This document shows positions 57,940-64,000 of a stretch of DNA of 64,000 bases, piece by piece. Below the pieces are notes generated by a model. It was not told where the DNA came from and ran no database searches. It saw only the letters and a list, made by a program, of their open reading frames with translations. Numbering within the stretch: the stretch's first letter is position 1; every line of letters starts with the position of its first letter. This DNA is from Oceaniglobus trochenteri (GTDB lineage Bacteria > Pseudomonadota > Alphaproteobacteria > Rhodobacterales > Rhodobacteraceae), in assembly GCF_020529025.1 (NCBI RefSeq), contig NZ_JACNMM010000003.1, positions 186,001 through 250,000 of the forward strand, in the 5' to 3' direction. A program made the translations under genes and the position numbers.

Positions 57940-58497
57940 ATGGCAAAGCAAGAATTTCCCGGATGGCACGGCACCACGATCATCGGCGTGCGCAAGGGCG
58001 GCGAAGTGGTGATCGCGGGCGACGGACAGGTTTCGCTGGGCCAGACGGTGATCAAGGGCACGGCGCGCAAGGTGCGGCGCCTGAAGCCCGGCGGCCACGA
58101 AGTGGTGGCGGGGTTTGCCGGTTCGACCGCCGATGCCTTTACGCTGCTGGAACGCCTGGAAGCAAAGCTTGAGGCGACCCCGGGCCAGTTGCAGCGCGCG
58201 GCCGTCGAACTGGCCAAGGACTGGCGCACCGACAAGTATCTTCAGAAGCTCGAGGCGATGCTGATCGTCACCGACGGATCGGATCTCTATGTCGTCACCG
58301 GTGCCGGCGACGTTCTGGAGCCCGAGCATGACATCGCCGCCATCGGATCGGGGGGCAACTATGCCCTGGCGGCCGGGCGAGCGATGATGGACACCGACCG
58401 CAGCGCCGAAGACATCGCCCGGCGCGCCATGTCCATCGCCTCGGACATCTGCGTTTATACCAACGGCAACCTGACGGTGGAAAAGATCGCCCGCTGA
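57940..58497 (+). CDS. hslV: ATP-dependent protease HslV (ClpQ), proteolytic subunit
   Basis: 185-aa threonine protease forming a double hexamer that works with HslU. The short propeptide ends HG and is cut before catalytic Thr12 in [46 protein letters not shown] and [15 protein letters not shown] follow, as in all HslV proteins. It is 64 bp before hslU in the same direction. Confidence 0.98.
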   Translation: MAKQEFPGWHGTTIIGVRKGGEVVIAGDGQVSLGQTVIKGTARKVRRLKPGGHEVVAGFAGSTADAFTLLERLEAKLEATPGQLQRAAVELAKDWRTDKYLQKLEAMLIVTDGSDLYVVTGAGDVLEPEHDIAAIGSGGNYALAAGRAMMDTDRSAEDIARRAMSIASDICVYTNGNLTVEKIAR

Positions 58498-58561
58498 GGC
58501 GCCCATCCTGCGGGGCGAAACCCGCCCCCACCTGACACAGAACAGAGACAAGGCCCCCCCA

Positions 58562-59869
<1,308 letters not shown>

Positions 59870-59909
59870 TGCCTCTTCACATTCGGCGCTAACAGGCCGA
59901 AAGAGAAGC

Positions 59910-61154
59910 ATGAGCTTTTTCAGATTCCTGCGCGAGAACTGGCTGTTCCTGACAGCCGGTGTTCTCATCTCGTTTTCGTCCAGCTATGGGCAGACCTTTT
60001 TCATCTCGCTTTTCGCGGGCGAGATCATGGCCGATTACGGCCTGTCCCATGGGCAGTGGGGGATGATCTACATGATCGCCACCACCGCCTCGGCGATCAC
60101 GATGATCTGGGCGGGGGTGCTGACCGACAGGTTCAGGGTGCGCCAGCTGAGCATTTTCGTCTGCCTTGCCCTGGCGGCCACCTGTCTTGCCATGGCAGTG
60201 GGGCAGGGGATGCTGGTGCTGGTGGTGCTGATCTACGCGCTGCGCCTTCTGGGCCAGGGCATGATGAGCCAGCTTAGCCTTGTCACCATGGCGCGCTGGT
60301 TCGTGGCCACGCGGGGGCGGGCGCTTTCGATTGCGGCCATGGGGTTTGCCCTGGGCCAGGCGGTGCTGCCGCTGATCTTCGTTTCGCTGCTGGAAACCTA
60401 TGACTGGCGCTGGTTGTGGGTTCTGGCCGCCGGGCTGGTCTTGCTGGCGATGCCGGTGATCTATCGGCTGATGAAGGCGGAACGCACGCCGCAATCAGCC
60501 GCGCAAAGCACCGCTTCGGCGGGCATGTCAGGGCGCCACTGGAACCGGCACGACGTTCTGCATCACTGGCTGTTCTGGGCGATGATCCCGCTTCTTCTGG
60601 GCCCGCCGGCCTGGGGCACCGCGCTGTTCTTTCACCAGGTCCACATGACCGAGGTAAAGGGTTGGGCGCTGCTTGAATTCGTGGCGATCCTGCCGCTGTT
60701 CACCGCGGTTTCCATCGCCACGACCTTCACCACGGGTTCGCTGATCGACCGGTTCGGCACCCCCCGGCTGGTGCAGCTTTACATGGTGCCCTTCGCCATC
60801 GGGTTCTTCCTGCTGGCCAGCGCTCAAACCATCCTGGGGGCCACCGTGGCGATGGTGGTTCTGGCCTTCGGGATCGGATCGCAGGCCACCGTTCCGGCCG
60901 CCTTCTGGGCCGAATTCTACGGCACCCGCAATATCGGCGCGATCAAGGCGATGGCCGCCGCGGTGATGGTGTTCGGATCGGCCATCGGGCCGGGCATCAC
61001 GGCAATCGTCATTGACCACGGCATCGACTTTCCTTTGCAGATGTTCGCGATTTCGGCCTATTTCGCCTTTGCCGCCGCCCTGTCGACCGCAGCCATCGGC
61101 AAGGCCCGCCACAGCCTAGCGCCGACGCCTGAGGTAGACATAGTAAGCGCCTGA
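59910..61154 (+). CDS. Major facilitator superfamily transporter
   Basis: 414-aa inner-membrane protein with 12 predicted helices in two halves of six. The loop between helices 2 and 3 has GVLTDRFRVRQL, close to the MFS motif GxxxDRxGrr. A second copy, GSLIDRFGTPRL, lies in the C-terminal half. Substrate not predictable. It follows hslU by 40 bp. Its last 39 bases overlap the 3' end of the convergent Smr-domain gene. Confidence 0.92.
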   Translation: MSFFRFLRENWLFLTAGVLISFSSSYGQTFFISLFAGEIMADYGLSHGQWGMIYMIATTASAITMIWAGVLTDRFRVRQLSIFVCLALAATCLAMAVGQGMLVLVVLIYALRLLGQGMMSQLSLVTMARWFVATRGRALSIAAMGFALGQAVLPLIFVSLLETYDWRWLWVLAAGLVLLAMPVIYRLMKAERTPQSAAQSTASAGMSGRHWNRHDVLHHWLFWAMIPLLLGPPAWGTALFFHQVHMTEVKGWALLEFVAILPLFTAVSIATTFTTGSLIDRFGTPRLVQLYMVPFAIGFFLLASAQTILGATVAMVVLAFGIGSQATVPAAFWAEFYGTRNIGAIKAMAAAVMVFGSAIGPGITAIVIDHGIDFPLQMFAISAYFAFAAALSTAAIGKARHSLAPTPEVDIVSA

Positions 61155-61712
61155 GCCACCGTGGCTTCGGTGTGCTTCGCTGACCTGAAGCACGGCACCG
61201 GACAGCGGCGCCATGCGCAGCCAATGGGGCACCTGACGTTTCAGCGCGCCGTGGCCACGGTGCCATTCATCACGCTGGCGCTGGGTCTGCCCCTTGCCGG
61301 TGATCACCAGCACCAGCCGCTTGCCCGCAATCTGTGACCCCAGGATGAAGTTCGTCAGCGTCGGTTGCGCCTGATCCAGGGTCATGCCGTGCAGGTCGAT
61401 CCGGCCCTCCAACGGCAACTTGCCCCGGCGCATCCGGGTGAAGGCCTTGTGATCCATCGACAGCGGCTGTTGCGCGATACCCTGAGACAGGGGTGGCGCG
61501 GTGTCGGTGGTAACGCGGCTGGGGGCCGGTGTGCCACCGATCTGAAAGGGTGCGATGGGGTCGGGCATCCGGGGTTTTGCCGGGGGGGCCTTGGGGGGTA
61601 TCGGCGTCGGCACCGGCTTGGTCGGGTGCATGGGAACGGCACGCTTGACCACCGCGCGCCAAAGCTCGGTTTCCTCGGCACTCAGCCGACGGGGTTCGCG
61701 CCGCCGGGACAC
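61116..61712 (-). CDS. Smr-domain protein
   Basis: 198 aa. An unstructured Pro-rich N-terminus (about 1-95) is followed by an Smr domain (about 100-198) with IDLHGMTLDQAQ, VLVITGKGQ, WHRGHGALKRQVPHWL and SGAYYVYLRRRR. Smr domains are nucleases acting on RNA or branched DNA. The start is GTG 61712, three bases after the mltA stop. The 3' end overlaps the MFS gene by 39 bp in antisense; both reading frames look real there. Confidence 0.93.
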   Translation of the reverse strand: MSRRREPRRLSAEETELWRAVVKRAVPMHPTKPVPTPIPPKAPPAKPRMPDPIAPFQIGGTPAPSRVTTDTAPPLSQGIAQQPLSMDHKAFTRMRRGKLPLEGRIDLHGMTLDQAQPTLTNFILGSQIAGKRLVLVITGKGQTQRQRDEWHRGHGALKRQVPHWLRMAPLSGAVLQVSEAHRSHGGSGAYYVYLRRRR

Positions 61713-61715
61713 CGC

Positions 61716-62747
61716 CTAGATATCCGGTGCAAGGGCATAGGCCCGCTGAATCGGCATCAACACCACCATCCGCCCCGGATCGCGCACCCGACCGGCGGCG
61801 CGGCCTGCCTTGTGGCCGGTGCCGAAAAAGATGTCGGCCCGTTGCGCACCCTTGATCGCGCTCCCGGTATCCTGCGCCACCATCAACTGGCGCAAGGGCC
61901 CTTGCCCGCCCTTTTCGATCCAGACCGGCGCTCCAAGGGGCGTGTGGGCCGGATCGACGGCGATTGACCGCATTGCGGTGATCGACCGGTTCATCGCGCC
62001 CAGTGGCCCCTTGTCGGCCGGCACTTCGCTGACTTCGCGAAAGAAAACGTAGGACGGGTTGTGGCGCAAAAGCTCGGCGCCCTCTTCGGGGTTGCGTTTC
62101 ACCCAGTTGCGGATCACCTGTGCCGAAACCTGGTGGGGTTCATAAACGCCCTGACGCACCAGCTCCTGCCCGATCGAGCGATAATTGTGGCCGTTCTTTC
62201 CGCCATATCCAACCCGCAGATACGACCCGTCAGGCAGTTTCACCCGCCCCGACCCCTGCACCTGAAGGAAATAGACATCCACCGGATCGTCGATCCATGC
62301 GATCTCAAGCCCGCGATCATCGAGAAGGGCCTGTTCCTCGATATCGCGGCGGGAAAACCAGGTGCTGCCCGACGATGCCTCTTCGGGCAGACGATAGAGC
62401 GGGTACTGGTACGGCCCGCCCCTTGTGCGCGATCCCCTGAGTTCGGGTTCGAAATAGCCGGTGAACAGCATGTCCTGCCCGTCCTCGATCAGGACGGGGC
62501 GGAAGAACAGTTCAAAGAAGGTTTTCGCGTTGGTCTGATGGCGCGCCACGGCGCAGACCCCGCGCCAGTCGGGGTCGGGCATGTCGCCGCAGGTGTCCAG
62601 GAAGACCGAAAGGGCGGCTTCGTGATCGTCCTCGGCCCAGCCGTTCAGATCGTCGAACGATAGAATGGTATGCGTCACCTCGGACGCGGCGGGGGTTGTC
62701 ATCGCCATGGCCCCCGCAACACATGCTGCAAGCAGCGCACGCATCAT
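61716..62747 (-). CDS. mltA: Membrane-bound lytic murein transglycosylase A
   Basis: 343 aa with a signal peptide (about residues 1-20) that has Cys9 but no typical lipobox, so it may be soluble periplasmic. MltA motifs are LFTGYFEPEL, the double-psi barrel YFLQVQGSGRV and GYGGKNGHNYRSIG, and the 3D domain QDTGSAIKGAQRADIFFGTG with the catalytic Asp. It cleaves peptidoglycan to 1,6-anhydromuropeptides. It overlaps the Tim44-like gene by ATGA and is followed by the Smr gene. Confidence 0.95.
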   Translation of the reverse strand: MMRALLAACVAGAMAMTTPAASEVTHTILSFDDLNGWAEDDHEAALSVFLDTCGDMPDPDWRGVCAVARHQTNAKTFFELFFRPVLIEDGQDMLFTGYFEPELRGSRTRGGPYQYPLYRLPEEASSGSTWFSRRDIEEQALLDDRGLEIAWIDDPVDVYFLQVQGSGRVKLPDGSYLRVGYGGKNGHNYRSIGQELVRQGVYEPHQVSAQVIRNWVKRNPEEGAELLRHNPSYVFFREVSEVPADKGPLGAMNRSITAMRSIAVDPAHTPLGAPVWIEKGGQGPLRQLMVAQDTGSAIKGAQRADIFFGTGHKAGRAAGRVRDPGRMVVLMPIQRAYALAPDI

Positions 62748-63406
62748 TCCCCGGTGGCGACAAGCTGCCAGTTGGGGTCATTCGCGCCCATGGTGCGCCC
62801 GAAGGTCCAGACATCGCGCTGGCGCTTGATCTCGCTGGCGCTGCCTTCGATGATGTCGCCGCCCTTGTCGCGGACGACATAGGTAAGTTCGCCGGTAAAG
62901 CGCACCGTCAGTTCGCCGAACTTGGCGTCGCGGTCGAACTCGGCCTCGGAAAGGGCAATGTCGCGCAACCCGATGAAATTCGCCTCGACCGTCAGGCCCT
63001 GTTCGCGCCGCTGGGCGATCACGTCGTCGAAGGCTTCGGCCACTTCCGGGCTCAGGAAGCTGCGGACCTCGGAGATGTCGCCATTCTCGAAGGCCATGAG
63101 GATCATCTCGTAGGCGCCGCGCGCGCCATGCAGGAATTCGCCCACGTTGAAGCCCGGCTCGGCCAGCTTCATCGCCGCGAGGGCCTTGGCGCTCGGGCTG
63201 CCATCCTCGACGTGGTCGGTGATGTCACGATCGGGCCCGCCTTCGATCACCTCGAATTCGGGGCGGTTTTTCTTGCCGGCCGGGGTGGGCCCGGTGACCG
63301 GCGGTTTTTCAAATCCATCCCGCGTGCCCAGCACGTTGCGAAGCCGCAGGATCAGGAACACTGCGATTGCGGCCAAAACCAGAAGCTGGATCACGGCAGA
63401 ACTCAT
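62744..63406 (-). CDS. Tim44-like domain protein
   Basis: 220 aa. One N-terminal membrane helix (about residues 4-20), a charged linker, and a C-terminal Tim44/MBA1-like fold (about 75-218; GEFLHGARGAYEMILMAFENGD, LSPEVAEAFDDVIAQR, DVWTFGRTMGANDPNWQLVATGE). These alphaproteobacterial proteins are related to the mitochondrial import factor Tim44; in bacteria the role is unclear. GAGG precedes the ATG; coupled to mltA. It diverges from fxsA. Confidence 0.92.
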   Translation of the reverse strand: MSSAVIQLLVLAAIAVFLILRLRNVLGTRDGFEKPPVTGPTPAGKKNRPEFEVIEGGPDRDITDHVEDGSPSAKALAAMKLAEPGFNVGEFLHGARGAYEMILMAFENGDISEVRSFLSPEVAEAFDDVIAQRREQGLTVEANFIGLRDIALSEAEFDRDAKFGELTVRFTGELTYVVRDKGGDIIEGSASEIKRQRDVWTFGRTMGANDPNWQLVATGE

Positions 63407-63522
63407 CTAAACCTCTTTCGGGTGCCATCTGTCGGTGACAGGGTTGGTAACGGGCGTCATTGCTCCCTATGTAGGGGCGGGGCGTGGCCAAGTCCACTGT
63501 TGCCCCTGATCTGGAGGTTGTC

Positions 63523-64000
63523 ATGTGGCTCTTTGCCCTGTTTCTTGCGGTGCCCATCGTGGAAATCGCGCTGTTCATTCAGGTTGGCGGATGGATCGGG
63601 CTTTGGCCGACCCTTGGAATCGTCATCCTGACCGCCGTTCTGGGCACCTGGCTGGTGCGCACCCAGGGGGCGTTGGCCATGTCACAGCTGCGCGGATCCT
63701 TCAATGAACTGCGCGATCCGACCGAACCTCTGGCCCATGGTGCCATGATCCTGCTGGCGGGCGCGCTTTTGCTGACGCCCGGCTTCTTCACCGATGCCAC
63801 CGGTTTTGCCCTGCTGATCCCGCCGGTGCGCCAGGCGGTGTTCCGGTTCCTGCGGGCGCGGATCAAGGTGCAGACCTTCGAATACGGGCAGGCCCGTGGC
63901 CCCGGCGCGCGGCCCGGCCCGGCAGGGCGGGGCGACGTGATCGATGGCGATTATGTCGAGGTCGATCCGCCCAAGAAGCCCACACACGACACATCGAATT
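63523..64000 (+). CDS. fxsA: FxsA family membrane protein (3' end off the window)
   Basis: At least 159 residues, open to the right edge. It starts MWLFALFLAVPIVEIALFI and has three to four helices (about 2-22, 28-45 and 78-105). VRTQGALAMSQLR and GALLLTPGFFTDATGFALLIPPVR are the FxsA hallmarks. In E. coli FxsA relieves F-plasmid exclusion of phage T7; the native role is unknown. GGAGG at 63513-63517 precedes ATG 63523. The visible tail is Pro/Gly-rich. Confidence 0.93.
   Translation, partial: MWLFALFLAVPIVEIALFIQVGGWIGLWPTLGIVILTAVLGTWLVRTQGALAMSQLRGSFNELRDPTEPLAHGAMILLAGALLLTPGFFTDATGFALLIPPVRQAVFRFLRARIKVQTFEYGQARGPGARPGPAGRGDVIDGDYVEVDPPKKPTHDTSN

Overview
The window is a dense, GC-rich stretch from an alphaproteobacterium. 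The gene content points to the Rhodobacteraceae (Rhodobacter/Paracoccus/Roseobacter group). The clues are a RegB/RegA(PrrBA)-SenC locus, an alphaproteobacterial Mic60 beside hemD and hemY, alphaproteobacterial addB-addA, hslVU, and the mltA / Tim44-like / fxsA neighbourhood. No photosynthesis, phage, IS, integrase or CRISPR sequence is visible. No gap between genes exceeds about 150 bases.

Region 1 (1-11077) is peptide uptake. Two dipeptide-type ABC permeases (minus strand, one cut by the left edge) diverge from an XRE-cupin regulator and a solute-binding protein. Then follows a translationally coupled set: M24 aminopeptidase, DppB, DppC, DppD, DppF and a second binding protein. A 14-bp palindrome lies in the divergent promoter.

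Region 2 (11193-17093) is core: tRNA-Thr(CGU), hemY, a Mic60 homologue and hemD on the minus strand; tsaD, a YciI-like protein and an EVE-domain protein on the plus strand.

Region 3 (17090-31838) is the most unusual part. An 11-gene minus-strand operon reads, in transcription order: TctC-TctB-TctA transporter, sulfatase, LarA-like protein, sulfatase, enolase-superfamily enzyme, split UxaA small and large subunits, second enolase-superfamily enzyme, and a TIM-barrel-like protein of unknown function. Most junctions are 4-bp start/stop overlaps. A third sulfatase diverges from it and a LysR gene follows. None of the sulfatases has a signal peptide. The best reading is import of a sulfated carboxylate, probably a sulfated sugar acid, followed by desulfation, epimerisation and dehydration in the cytoplasm. 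The true substrate is unknown.

Region 4 (31879-39669, minus strand) holds a LysR gene, HyuA/HyuB-type ATP-dependent cyclic-amide hydrolase subunits and a TRAP transporter (DctQ, DctM, DctP). It probably takes up and opens hydantoin- or oxoproline-like compounds. A concentric inverted repeat precedes hyuA.

Region 5 (39816-64000) is mostly core. It has small conserved genes, a PanE-like reductase, ahcY, an HD hydrolase, regA and senC opposite regB, and a PAS-domain protein behind a perfect CtrA-type site. These are followed by tsaE, a sugar nucleotidyltransferase, addB, addA, trxA, a capsule-like protein, hslV, hslU, an MFS permease, an Smr protein, mltA, a Tim44-like protein and the start of fxsA.
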